Source: an uncultured SAR116 cluster alpha proteobacterium
Lineage (GTDB): Bacteria > Pseudomonadota > Alphaproteobacteria > Puniceispirillales > Marisalimonadaceae
Assembly: GCA_902589185.1 (NCBI GenBank)
Contig: CACIRZ010000006.1
Location: forward strand, 1 to 52,444
Direction of reading: 5' to 3'
Length of the DNA: 52,444 nt
Shown here: piece by piece, positions 19,605-28,785 of the stretch
Position numbering within the stretch: the first letter of the stretch is position 1
How the letters are laid out: each line of letters begins with the position of its first letter
The notes under the pieces: model-generated
The model's database searches: none
Seen by the model: only the letters and a program-made list of their open reading frames with translations
What the model was told of the DNA's origin: nothing
Position numbers and translations under genes: made by a program

Positions 19605-20789
19605 ATGCGAAACGAATTTGATAGGATTAAAAGATTACCGCCATATGTCTTTGCTGAAGTAAATAATCTTAAAGCTAAACTTAGGTCTATGGGTAAAGAC
19701 ATAATTGACTTTGGAATGGGAAATCCAGATATGCCAACACCAGAGCATATCAGACAAAAATTAAAAGAAACTGTAGAAAAACCTGGCACTGGAAGATATT
19801 CTACAAGTAAAGGTATCAACGGGCTTAGAAAAGCTCAGGCTGCTTACTATAAAAGACGATTTAATGTTAATTTAGATCCTGAAAATGAAGTAATAGTTAC
19901 TTTGGGTTCGAAAGAAGGCCTAGCTAATTTAGCGCAGGCAATAACATCACCTGGGGATATAATACTATCTCCGAACCCTTCATATCCCATTCATCCTTAT
20001 GGGTTTATTATTGCAGGTGCTTCATTACGTCATTTGCCAGCCATGGATGATGGAATTTTTAATCCTGATTTATATTTAGAACGATTAGAAAGGTCTATTA
20101 TTGAAAGTATACCTGCTCCAGTAGCTGTTATTGTGTCCTTTCCCTCAAATCCAACTGCACAAGTCGTTTCATTAGAATTTTACGAAGAAGTGGTTAAAAT
20201 TGCTCTTAAATATAATGTATATATATTATCTGATCTTGCATATGCAGAAATATATTATGATAGTTCTCCACCTCCTTCAATCCTTCAAATACCAAGAGCA
20301 AAAGAAGTGGCAGTAGAATTTACTTCAATGTCTAAGACGTACGCAATGGCAGGATGGAGAATAGGTTTTGCCGTTGGAAATAGAAGTCTTATTAACGCAC
20401 TAACCAGGATTAAGTCGTATTTAGATTATGGGGCTTTTACTCCTGTCCAAGTTGCTGCAGCTGCCGCATTGAATGGACCTCAAGATTGTGTACGAGATAT
20501 AAGAAACACTTATCAAAAAAGAAGAGATGTTTTAATTGATTCTATGGCACGCTCTGGATGGAACATACCTAGCCCAAAAGCGAGTATGTTTGCTTGGGCC
20601 CCAATACCTGATAAATATAAAGATAGAGGATCTCTGGAATTTGCAAAAGAATTAATGCTTAAAGCCGATGTTGCAGTATCTCCTGGTATAGCTTTTGGTG
20701 AATTTGGAGAAGGTTTTGTAAGAGTTGGTTTAGTTGAAAACGAACAAAGAATTCGACAAGCGGCCAAAAATATAAAAAAAATATTATAA
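19605..20789 (+). CDS. alaC: AlaC-like pyridoxal-phosphate aminotransferase
   Basis: A 394-residue class I/II aminotransferase. The PLP lysine is Lys244 in SMSKTYAMAGWRIGF, with NPTAQ and DLAYAEI as further cofactor-site motifs. The N-terminus, FDRIKRLPPYVFAEVNNLK, and the overall pattern match the AlaC/YfdZ group (glutamate-pyruvate transaminase), often annotated as LL-diaminopimelate aminotransferase. I favour alanine synthesis, but the two cannot be separated by eye. The frequent downstream partner, homoserine dehydrogenase, is absent; a Wzz-like gene converges instead. Confidence 0.88.
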   Translation: MRNEFDRIKRLPPYVFAEVNNLKAKLRSMGKDIIDFGMGNPDMPTPEHIRQKLKETVEKPGTGRYSTSKGINGLRKAQAAYYKRRFNVNLDPENEVIVTLGSKEGLANLAQAITSPGDIILSPNPSYPIHPYGFIIAGASLRHLPAMDDGIFNPDLYLERLERSIIESIPAPVAVIVSFPSNPTAQVVSLEFYEEVVKIALKYNVYILSDLAYAEIYYDSSPPPSILQIPRAKEVAVEFTSMSKTYAMAGWRIGFAVGNRSLINALTRIKSYLDYGAFTPVQVAAAAALNGPQDCVRDIRNTYQKRRDVLIDSMARSGWNIPSPKASMFAWAPIPDKYKDRGSLEFAKELMLKADVAVSPGIAFGEFGEGFVRVGLVENEQRIRQAAKNIKKIL

Positions 20790-20823
20790 TAGTTAAAAAT
20801 TATAGCTAATATAGTTGTAAAAT

Positions 20824-21618
20824 TTATATTTTATTTTCTTCATCTTTATGCTGTCTAAAAGATTGTAAAATTAAAACATAAAATGATCCAATTATTAAAC
20901 CTAATACTAAAGACACAGACATTAAAATTGACAATCTAGGAGGGCTGGTTCTTATTGGAACTGTTGGACGTTTAATAGTTAACACAGTGTATTCTTCTTT
21001 TGCATTATTAAGATAACTATTTAAATCCATGAGTTTCTGCAACGAATTTATCTGAGATTGATTGCTAAAATCATTAGATGAAAATCCTCTGATAAAATTC
21101 TTTGTAATAGTTAATTCTTCCTCAACTTTTGAAATATATTTCGTCATCAAGTTTCTATTTATGTAATTAAGATAGTTAAAAAAATCATTAATCATACTAA
21201 GATTTTTAGATTTAATACTGATAGCATGCAAACCATCAATTTGTATAAATTCTATAAAAAGTTGATCTTTTCTCTTTTGAAAAACAAAACCATTCAAAAT
21301 CTCTGTGTTTAAAAACTCTTCATAATTTATAGACGTCTTTTTTGTATAAATATTTTTCCATTTATTAAACATTTTTTCTGAAAAAAAATAATTATTCAAA
21401 TCATTATGTATTATTTTAGATTGTACAAAAGGTGGAGGATTCGTGATTTCATAATATAATTTTGACTGATATACATGATCTTTAATAAAATAATAAGATA
21501 AACCACTTAAAATAGAAATTAAAACAAATAGACTTATTACCCATTTACCTTTGTATAATCTATTCAATAAATCAAATATGTCTATTTCATCATTATAACT
21601 TGATTGAATATTATTCAT
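20824..21618 (-). CDS. Wzz-like polysaccharide chain-length determinant
   Basis: A 264-residue protein with the polysaccharide co-polymerase layout. A cytoplasmic N-terminus (DEIDIFDLLNRLYKGKW) is followed by a membrane helix (about 29-49), a helical periplasmic domain and a second helix (about 228-252) preceded by a proline-rich PTVPIRTSPPRLS. Such proteins set the chain length of Wzy-made O-antigen or exopolysaccharide. It stands alone, far from the sugar cluster at 41-52 kb. No kinase domain is fused, so it resembles Wzz rather than a tyrosine-kinase PCP2 fusion. Confidence 0.82.
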   Translation of the reverse strand: MNNIQSSYNDEIDIFDLLNRLYKGKWVISLFVLISILSGLSYYFIKDHVYQSKLYYEITNPPPFVQSKIIHNDLNNYFFSEKMFNKWKNIYTKKTSINYEEFLNTEILNGFVFQKRKDQLFIEFIQIDGLHAISIKSKNLSMINDFFNYLNYINRNLMTKYISKVEEELTITKNFIRGFSSNDFSNQSQINSLQKLMDLNSYLNNAKEEYTVLTIKRPTVPIRTSPPRLSILMSVSLVLGLIIGSFYVLILQSFRQHKDEENKI

Positions 21619-21795
21619 AAATTTTCGTTTTACCTAAATCAGTTAAATCAAAAAACAATTTTGAAAAATAATTTTCACGTAATTAAATATATCAGAAGAT
21701 ATAATTATACAATAGATTTGATGAATAAAAATATATATGTTGTAATAATTTTATTTATGGGTTCATAACTATATAATATTATGAAGTGCTAATTA

Positions 21796-23403
21796 ATGAA
21801 TAATCTTTTCAAAGAAAAAAAAGGAAGAAATTTTTCTAAAAATGGTCGTTCAAATGTATTAAGCTCTAAAGCAATGTTAGCATCATCTCATCCAATAGCC
21901 TCATCCGTTGGAATTGAAATTTTAAAAAATGGCGGAAATGCTGTTGATGCTGCAATAAGTATGAGTGCAGTTCTATGTGTGGCTGAGCCGCACATGACTG
22001 GTGTTGGTGGTGATTGTTTTGCGATGTTATCTGTTGATGGTAGTGCTAATATAAAAGCTCTAAACGGTTCAGGAAAATCTTCAACTAAGGCAAAGGCATC
22101 TAATCTTCGAAAAAAAAAAATATTAGAAATTAATCCGGAAATGTCAGATGCTATTACTATACCTGGTGCTGTTGCTGCATGGTATTTACTTCATCAAGAG
22201 TATGGGCATATGAGTTGGAAAGAACTTTTCAACCCAGCTATAAAATACGCTGAACAAGGTATAAAAGTTCATGAAAGAGTAGCTTTAGATTGGGAAAAAA
22301 ATACCAAAAAATTATCTCTAGACTCTGACACTTCAAATATTTTTTTACAAAATGGTAAACCGTTTCAATTTATGGATAATTTTAAAAATGAAAACTTATC
22401 AGAAACTTTAAGTACAATAGCTGATGAGGGTCGCGATGGTTTCTACCGCGGGTGGGTTGCTGAAGACATGGTCAAAAAACTAAAATCAATAGGTGGTTAT
22501 CATACTCTAGAAGACTTTAGTAATGCTAAATCAGAATGGGTAAGGCCTATTTCTTCAAATTATCGAAATTTTAGAGTGCATGAATGTCCGCCAAACGGAC
22601 AAGGTATAGTTGCGCTAATCATATTATCATTACTAGAAAAATTTAATTTAAAAAAACTGTCTAAGACTGACTATATCCATATATTTTGTGAGGCAACAAA
22701 AATAGGGTATTTTCTAAGAGATGAATATCTTGCAGATCCAGTGCTAAACAAATTAACTGTCGATCATTTTCTAAGATCAGATTTGTTAGATAAATATGCG
22801 TCTAGCATTGATATGAATAAAGCAAAGATTTACAGTTTAAGTGATTTTCCAGATCATCCAGATACAATTTACCTTACTGTAAGAGATAAAAATGGTATGA
22901 TAATTTCATTTATCAACTCTCTCTTTGATGCCTTTGGTAGTGGTATTACAGCTCCTAAAAGTGGGGTTCTTTTTCATTGTAGAGGAAGAGCTTTTAATAT
23001 TATTGAGGGTCACCCCAATGAGTTAAATCCAAATAAAAGGCCGGTACATACCATAATTCCAGCTATGATTTCAAAAAATAATAAACTAGTAGGTTCATTT
23101 GGGGTCATGGGTGGTCAATACCAAGCAGCAGGTCATGCTTATGTTTTATCCCAAATGATTGATTTCGGACTTAACCCACAACTTGCCTTAGATCATCCCC
23201 GTATTTTCCCCAATAATAATGTGTTAGAAGTCGAAAATGATTTTGACTTAAATTTAATAAATGAATTAAAGTTAAAGGGTCACAAAATTAATTATCCAGT
23301 ACCTCCTTTAGGTGGTGGTCAAATGATTTTAATAGATGAAGAAAAGGATGTGTTAATTGGTGCAAGCGATTGGCGTAAGGATGGCCTTGCAATTGGATAT
23401 TAA
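21796..23403 (+). CDS. ggt: Gamma-glutamyltranspeptidase family protein
   Basis: A 535-residue N-terminal-nucleophile hydrolase that would be autocleaved. Aligning TIYLTVRDKNG with the family motif TTHYSVVDKDG puts the nucleophile at Thr357. GGNAVDAAISMSAVL, EPHMTGVGGDCFAML and NSLFDAFGSGI are family hallmarks, and GVMGGQYQAAGH matches the substrate-site glycine pair region. No clear signal peptide is seen (KEKKGRNFSKNGRSN at the start), unlike the periplasmic E. coli enzyme. A cytoplasmic or YwrD-like role is therefore possible. An 11-A run at 22110-22120 is in frame. It converges on an EamA transporter gene with 1 base between the stops. Confidence 0.9.
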   Translation: MNNLFKEKKGRNFSKNGRSNVLSSKAMLASSHPIASSVGIEILKNGGNAVDAAISMSAVLCVAEPHMTGVGGDCFAMLSVDGSANIKALNGSGKSSTKAKASNLRKKKILEINPEMSDAITIPGAVAAWYLLHQEYGHMSWKELFNPAIKYAEQGIKVHERVALDWEKNTKKLSLDSDTSNIFLQNGKPFQFMDNFKNENLSETLSTIADEGRDGFYRGWVAEDMVKKLKSIGGYHTLEDFSNAKSEWVRPISSNYRNFRVHECPPNGQGIVALIILSLLEKFNLKKLSKTDYIHIFCEATKIGYFLRDEYLADPVLNKLTVDHFLRSDLLDKYASSIDMNKAKIYSLSDFPDHPDTIYLTVRDKNGMIISFINSLFDAFGSGITAPKSGVLFHCRGRAFNIIEGHPNELNPNKRPVHTIIPAMISKNNKLVGSFGVMGGQYQAAGHAYVLSQMIDFGLNPQLALDHPRIFPNNNVLEVENDFDLNLINELKLKGHKINYPVPPLGGGQMILIDEEKDVLIGASDWRKDGLAIGY

Positions 23404-23404
23404 T

Positions 23405-24319
23405 TTATTTTTTCTTAATTTCTCGGTATGTAATTAAAAGACAAGAGCCAATCACAACTAAGCCACCAACAACTTGATTGTATGCTGGTATTTCATTCCA
23501 AATGATAAATCCAAAAAGCGTGGCTAATGGAATTGCTAAATATCTCAATGTTACTAAAATTGTAGCCTCTGCATATTTATAACTCTGGGCCATAAGATAC
23601 TGAACAAATGACCCCATCATTCCAAGCGCAATCAAAGTATAGAGTATGTTGTTAGGAGTAATCAAAATTTCAATTCCATAATCTCCTGTTTTTCCATAGA
23701 ACTTAGTTCCAAAAAAGATAATAGTAAAAGTGATAACTAAGGAAGTTAATAGATTATGAATTAGAGCTGTAGAGGCAGGGTGTTCAGTTTTACCAATTCT
23801 TCTTAATATAAGAGCAAGCGCCGCGTGTGTTAATGCACTTCCAAACGCAAGGTAAATACCTAATGTAGACAATTCGGATGTCTCATTAATAATACTTATT
23901 GGATTTATCATTAAACAAACACCAATTAACCCAAATATAACTGCTGACCATCTAACTAGACCTATTTTTTCTCCTAAGACAATTGGAGATAAGAGTGTTA
24001 CATAAATGGCTGAACTCTGCGCAAGAGCAGTAGTAAGTCCAATAGGAATTAACTGTAGAGAGGAAAAAACCATTATCATAGTAACAAAACCAAAAAACGA
24101 TCGTAAAGCGATATTTTTCCAACTATTCAATTGAAATAAAAGCGTTTTTCTAGCTAAGTAGGCTAAAATAAATAAGATTGGTAATGAATATACAAACCTA
24201 GCAAATAAAGTAATAATAAAATCCACTTCACCTGTCAAAGACTTGATTATCATATGAGTAAATAGCGATAAAAATATAAATATAATCCAAATTAGAGAAC
24301 CAATTATATTTGAAGACAT
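23405..24319 (-). CDS. EamA/DMT family transporter
   Basis: A 304-residue membrane protein with about ten hydrophobic helices arranged as two EamA repeats. The region around ALAQSSAIYVTLLSPIVLGE, at the end of the first repeat, is a well-conserved DMT feature. Such proteins export or import metabolites such as amino acids; substrate unknown. It converges with ggt and diverges from the TcuA-like operon across 103 bases. Confidence 0.88.
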   Translation of the reverse strand: MSSNIIGSLIWIIFIFLSLFTHMIIKSLTGEVDFIITLFARFVYSLPILFILAYLARKTLLFQLNSWKNIALRSFFGFVTMIMVFSSLQLIPIGLTTALAQSSAIYVTLLSPIVLGEKIGLVRWSAVIFGLIGVCLMINPISIINETSELSTLGIYLAFGSALTHAALALILRRIGKTEHPASTALIHNLLTSLVITFTIIFFGTKFYGKTGDYGIEILITPNNILYTLIALGMMGSFVQYLMAQSYKYAEATILVTLRYLAIPLATLFGFIIWNEIPAYNQVVGGLVVIGSCLLITYREIKKK

Positions 24320-24422
24320 ATTAAGCCAAATAATAAAATGAACTTGAAATAAATATATTAAAGAATAACAATAAATTTAACAATCTAATAAGAAATAGTC
24401 TTCGCAAAAAGGATAAAATTAA

Positions 24423-25895
24423 ATGACAAAAACAGTTATAATCGTTGGCTCTGGTAACGCTGCGTTATCTGCTGGTATAGCCGCTTTAGAAAAGGGTGCA
24501 GATGTAACTATTTATGAAAAAGCAGACAAAAAATTAGCTGGCGGAAACACTAAGTATACAGCTGGTGCAATGCGATTTGCCTATGATAATAGTGATCAGT
24601 TAATGGATCTTTTAAAAAACCCTTATGATGAGAGGCTTAAGGACACGGATTTTGGTTCTTACACTCAAGAAAAATTTGAAAAAGACTTGTTAAACTTTAA
24701 TGATGGTAGACCACTAAGCCACGAACAAATAATTTTAGTCTCTAAATCATTAGAGACAATAAAGTGGCTTTCTTCTCACAATATAAAATTTGAACCCATC
24801 TTTTCAAGGCAAAGCTTTTTGAAAAATGGAAAGCATATTTTTTGGGGAGGCTTAACACTTGCATCACAAAACGAGGGTGTTGGTTTATTTGACCAAGAAT
24901 TAGCAGCCTTTTTAGCGTTAGGTGGAAAAATTTTTTATAAAAGCCCTGTCACAAATCTTTTTTATGAAGCTAGAGAGGTGAAGGGTGTTTATGTGAATGA
25001 AGAAAAAGTAATTGCTGACGCAGTTATTTTAGCATCAGGGGGGTTCGAGGCTAATGATGAACTTAGAAAATCCTACATTGGCAACAACTGGCTTAAGGCC
25101 AAAGTAAGAGGAACTCCTCATAATACAGGAGATGGTCTGAAGATGGCTTTAGAAATTGGTGCAGCCAAACATGGTTTATATGATGGATGTCATGCTACTC
25201 CCATGGATTTACATATGAAAAATTATGGTGGCTTAGATTTAGAACCAAGTGAAAGAAAAAATTATAGAAAGATATGCTATTTTTTAGGAATTATGATTAA
25301 TGCAAATGGTAAAAGATTTTTAGATGAGGGTAAAAATTTTAGAAATTATACTTATGCTCAATATGGAAAAAAAGTTTTAGATCAGCCAGGACATTTTGCT
25401 TGGCAGATTTTTGATAGTAAAGTTTTTGATTTACTCTATGAAGAATATACATTCCATGATGCTCACTTTATTGAAGCTGATACTATTGACGATTTAATAA
25501 AAAAAATGGATGGTGTTGATAAAACTGAAACCAAGAAAACAATTGATCAATATAATAATTCAGTAAATCTTAATGTTACTTTTGATCCGACAATTCTTGA
25601 TGGAAAGTCAACCAAGCATCTCGAAATTGAAAAATCTAATTGGGCACAGAAAATAGATAAAGGACCTTTTAAAGCGTTTCCTGTTACAGGTGGTATTACC
25701 TTTACATATGGTGGATTAAAAGTAGATAAAAATGGATCAGTATTAGATATTAAAGATAATCCTATAAAAGGCTTATTTGCTTGCGGAGAATTAGTAGGGG
25801 GTGTCTTTTTTAATGGATATCCCGGTGGATCAGGCTTAACGTCAGGCGCAGTATTTGGAAGAATGGCTGGTTATGGTGCAGTAAAAGAAGGATAG
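24423..25895 (+). CDS. FAD-dependent dehydrogenase, tricarballylate dehydrogenase (TcuA)-like
   Basis: A 490-residue flavoprotein of the fumarate reductase/succinate dehydrogenase flavoprotein fold. The FAD motif is VGSGNAALSAGIAALEKGAD at the N-terminus. The C-terminal FAD loop is GLFACGELVGGVFFNGYPGG followed by SGLTSGAVFGRMAG. The overall pattern fits TcuA-like or 3-ketosteroid dehydrogenase-like soluble members that lack an iron-sulfur partner. No tcuB electron-transfer gene is nearby, so the acceptor is unknown. AAAAAGGAT precedes the start. A 2-hydroxyacid dehydrogenase follows after 3 bases, suggesting a shared catabolic pathway for a carboxylic acid. Confidence 0.85.
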   Translation: MTKTVIIVGSGNAALSAGIAALEKGADVTIYEKADKKLAGGNTKYTAGAMRFAYDNSDQLMDLLKNPYDERLKDTDFGSYTQEKFEKDLLNFNDGRPLSHEQIILVSKSLETIKWLSSHNIKFEPIFSRQSFLKNGKHIFWGGLTLASQNEGVGLFDQELAAFLALGGKIFYKSPVTNLFYEAREVKGVYVNEEKVIADAVILASGGFEANDELRKSYIGNNWLKAKVRGTPHNTGDGLKMALEIGAAKHGLYDGCHATPMDLHMKNYGGLDLEPSERKNYRKICYFLGIMINANGKRFLDEGKNFRNYTYAQYGKKVLDQPGHFAWQIFDSKVFDLLYEEYTFHDAHFIEADTIDDLIKKMDGVDKTETKKTIDQYNNSVNLNVTFDPTILDGKSTKHLEIEKSNWAQKIDKGPFKAFPVTGGITFTYGGLKVDKNGSVLDIKDNPIKGLFACGELVGGVFFNGYPGGSGLTSGAVFGRMAGYGAVKEG

Positions 25896-25898
25896 AGA

Positions 25899-26855
25899 AT
25901 GAAAAAAATTAAGGTAGCAATTTTGGATGATTATCAAAATGTTACTCATCATTTTGCTAATTGGGAAACCCTTAGTCATAAAATAGAGCTGAAGGTGTTT
26001 AATGAATATATTGGAGACGATCCTAACTTGTCAGAAAGACTGATAAATTATGATGTTTTATGTTTGATGAGAGAAAGAACTCCATTACCTGAAAAGTTAA
26101 TCAATAAACTTCCAAACCTAAAGTTAGTTATTACAAGCGGAATGTGGAATGCATCTGTAGACGCAGAAGCTCTTAAGAAAAGAAATATTATTTTTTGTGG
26201 AACAGATACTAAAATTCATTCCACGGCTGAATTAGCATGGGCTCTCATTATGAATTCATGGAGAGGACTGCAGACAGAAATTCAAAACATGAAAGATGGT
26301 AATTGGCAAACCAGTATTGGAAGAGGTCTGAAGGGGAATACTTTAGGCATTTTTGGCCTTGGTAAACAAGGTTTGCAAGTTGCTGGTTATGCTAAAGCAT
26401 TTGGAATGAAAGTTATAGCTTGGAGTCATAATTTAAAAAAAGAAGATTGCAAAAGGGTTGGCGTTGAATATGTAAGTAGTACAGATTTATTCAAAATCTC
26501 AGATATTTTAACAATTCATACAAGATTATCAGATAGAACAATAGGTTATGTTGATAAAGATAATCTTAAGTTAATGAAAAAAAATTCTGTAATTGTAAAC
26601 ACTAGTAGAGGCCCTATCATAAAGGAGAAAGATCTAATAGATGCACTTAACAATGATGTTATTTCATTTGCAGCTCTGGATGTTTATGATCAAGAACCCC
26701 TTCCTAGAAATCATATCTTAAGAAAGACAAAAAATTTAATTCTTACACCACACATTGGTTATGTCTCAGAAGAAGCATATGAAAAATTTTTTAATGGTTA
26801 CTTAAAAGCAATTGAATCTTTTATAAATAAAAACCCAATCAATAAAATTTCTTAA
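25899..26855 (+). CDS. D-isomer-specific 2-hydroxyacid dehydrogenase
   Basis: A 318-residue NAD(P)-dependent dehydrogenase. The cofactor motif GIFGLGKQGLQVAGYAKAFG is in the middle. The active-site set is visible as the arginine in VNTSRGP, the glutamate in DVYDQEPLP and the histidine in LTPHIGYVSEEA. It resembles the SerA/GyaR branch, but has no ACT domain. Its start is 3 bases after the TcuA-like stop, with AAGGATAGAG as ribosome site inside that stop region, so translation is coupled. The substrate is probably a 2-oxo or 2-hydroxy acid linked to the flavoprotein's product. Confidence 0.9.
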   Translation: MKKIKVAILDDYQNVTHHFANWETLSHKIELKVFNEYIGDDPNLSERLINYDVLCLMRERTPLPEKLINKLPNLKLVITSGMWNASVDAEALKKRNIIFCGTDTKIHSTAELAWALIMNSWRGLQTEIQNMKDGNWQTSIGRGLKGNTLGIFGLGKQGLQVAGYAKAFGMKVIAWSHNLKKEDCKRVGVEYVSSTDLFKISDILTIHTRLSDRTIGYVDKDNLKLMKKNSVIVNTSRGPIIKEKDLIDALNNDVISFAALDVYDQEPLPRNHILRKTKNLILTPHIGYVSEEAYEKFFNGYLKAIESFINKNPINKIS

Positions 26856-26857
26856 GT

Positions 26858-27595
26858 TTATAACCAGTTATCTAAAACCCATTGAGGAGTTTTTAATTGT
26901 TTATAAAGTTTTTTATAAATTTGCGATTTTTTTACTGGCCAAACACCCTTAATAACATCATCAGGGTCTGGTTTACCTGTAAAAGCTACTATAGATGTTT
27001 CACTAGGAAGTTTTGCTGGTTGCCATAATCTAAGAGGCCATCTAGGAAGAAGATCATGTTTGAAGCTTCTACACCATTCAGACGGCCAAAAAACTTGATC
27101 ATTTATTTGATAACTTAAATAAATTTGTTCTATGTGATATTTCTTCCAATATTTTGTAGGGTTTTTTTCGAATTCTTTAAATACTGAACTATATTTTCCA
27201 ATAGGAAACCTAAAACAACTTGTGTTTCCAATATTTTTTCCTATTTGTGTCCAATTTTCAATTACACAATAAAAGCCGGGCTTGAAATCAAAAAAGCGAT
27301 CTAAATTACCTGTAATCACTAAATCTAGGTCCAAGAATAGTACATCTCCCTTTAGATCGTATAGAGGATATTGCCATAAACTCATTTTTCGCCAAGGTGT
27401 TGAAGAAATAGTCTTTGGCAAAGAGATTTTTGGCAAGGGTTTACATGTTATATTTTTATCAATACCACTAGCATTATCAGTGAAACAATAAAGTTCAGTT
27501 GCGCGTCTGGTATGTTTTTTTATTGATTTGTAAAGTCTGTTTACGTATTCATAACCGTATTTTGAACCCCATTTCATGCATACGATGGTTTGCAA
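26858..27595 (-). CDS. Glycosyltransferase (GT8-like, GT-A fold)
   Basis: A 245-residue putative glycosyltransferase. WGSKYGYEYVNRLYKSIKKH near the start and GDVLFLDLDLVITGNLDRFF, with a DxD-type metal motif (DLD), match bacterial proteins related to family 8. The likely start is TTG at 27595: AGGA lies about 8 bases before it, and homologues begin before the VCMKWG segment. No membrane segment is seen. It converges with the hydroxyacid dehydrogenase with 2 bases between the stops and is divergent from a GT4 gene. A role in lipopolysaccharide or exopolysaccharide assembly is inferred from the surrounding sugar genes. Confidence 0.75.
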   Translation of the reverse strand: MQTIVCMKWGSKYGYEYVNRLYKSIKKHTRRATELYCFTDNASGIDKNITCKPLPKISLPKTISSTPWRKMSLWQYPLYDLKGDVLFLDLDLVITGNLDRFFDFKPGFYCVIENWTQIGKNIGNTSCFRFPIGKYSSVFKEFEKNPTKYWKKYHIEQIYLSYQINDQVFWPSEWCRSFKHDLLPRWPLRLWQPAKLPSETSIVAFTGKPDPDDVIKGVWPVKKSQIYKKLYKQLKTPQWVLDNWL

Positions 27596-27678
27596 TGTAA
27601 AATCCTATTATAATAAAATGTTAAAATTAGTAAAATAAGTCTATAACATAATTAATTATTTTAATTACAATATATAAT

Positions 27679-28785
27679 ATGAAAATAAATATTTTATTAC
27701 CCTATAAAGAAAAATTTGATGAAAACCGAGCTTCCTCAGTTTCTATTACAATTAGAAACAATTTGTCTTACTCCAACTATTTAAATCAAATAAGAGTCTT
27801 TGGTCAGGATGTAGAAACTCCCCTCTATAAAGATAATTTTATAGGGTTAAAATATTCTATTTTATCCTTTAAAGGTAAAAATGAGTTTTTAGCTCATGAG
27901 ATGTTAAAAATAATAAACAAAGATCCTGATAAGAAGCAGTTAATAGAAATTCACAATAGACCGTACCTCGTAGAACAAATAACTAAAGGTAATGAATTCC
28001 CTGTCAGCTTGTTTTTTCATAATGATCCTCAAACCATGAAAGGATCCAAATCTATTAAAGAAAGAGAAAATATTCTAAAAAAATGTGAAAAAATATTTTG
28101 TGTAAGTGAGTTCATTAAGAAAAAATTTCTTGAAGGACTAAATGAAAATTTTCAAAAAGTTGATGTCTTGTATAACGGTGTTGAAAGGAAATTAAAAAAA
28201 TTTCCAATAAAGAAAAAAGAAATTTTGTTTGTTGGAAGGTTAGTTGCTGAAAAAGGGGTCGATTTATATGTAGAAGTTATTAAAAGTATTGCTAATAGAT
28301 TTCCAGATTGGAAATTTCATCTAATAGGATCTTTTAGGTTAGGCTATGACAAGAATAAAGGCTTGTTTACAAGTAAAATTATTAAAAAATTCAAAAAAAT
28401 TGGTAACCAAACTCAATTTCATGGATTTAAAAATCAAAATTTTGTTCAAGAAAAAATGAAAAGTGCATCTATAATTATTATACCATCTATTTGGGAAGAA
28501 CCTTTTGGTTTAGTGGCTGCTGAAGCTATGAGTAATGGAATAGCTATAATAGCATCAGATATTGGAGCAATTCCTGAAATTGTTAAAAAAAATGGTATTT
28601 TAATAAAGAATATTAATCAGATAAAACTTCAAGATGAACTTGAAAAGTTAATGAATAATTCTAGTAAAATAAAAAATTTGCAAAAATTATCATGGAATAA
28701 TTTTAAACATTCTTCAAAAAATAGTTCTGAAAAGCTAGATGATTATAGGAATAGAATTCTATTTGATCATTTTGGTAATAACTAG
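27679..28785 (+). CDS. Glycosyltransferase family 4 protein
   Basis: A 368-residue GT-B fold transferase. ILFVGRLVAEKGVDLYVEV opens the C-terminal nucleotide-sugar domain, and EEPFGLVAAEAMSNG carries the E-x7-E motif of retaining GT4 enzymes. SLFFHNDPQ in the N-terminal half resembles acceptor-side loops. It probably adds a sugar to a lipid-linked glycan or LPS core; donor unknown. Its last 27 bases overlap the 3' end of the converging methyltransferase-like gene. Confidence 0.88.
   Translation: MKINILLPYKEKFDENRASSVSITIRNNLSYSNYLNQIRVFGQDVETPLYKDNFIGLKYSILSFKGKNEFLAHEMLKIINKDPDKKQLIEIHNRPYLVEQITKGNEFPVSLFFHNDPQTMKGSKSIKERENILKKCEKIFCVSEFIKKKFLEGLNENFQKVDVLYNGVERKLKKFPIKKKEILFVGRLVAEKGVDLYVEVIKSIANRFPDWKFHLIGSFRLGYDKNKGLFTSKIIKKFKKIGNQTQFHGFKNQNFVQEKMKSASIIIIPSIWEEPFGLVAAEAMSNGIAIIASDIGAIPEIVKKNGILIKNINQIKLQDELEKLMNNSSKIKNLQKLSWNNFKHSSKNSSEKLDDYRNRILFDHFGNN

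Noticed and set aside
22110-22120. Run of eleven A in ggt, considered as a frameshift site
   Set aside because: The reading frame continues correctly through the run with family motifs on both sides, so no disruption is present.
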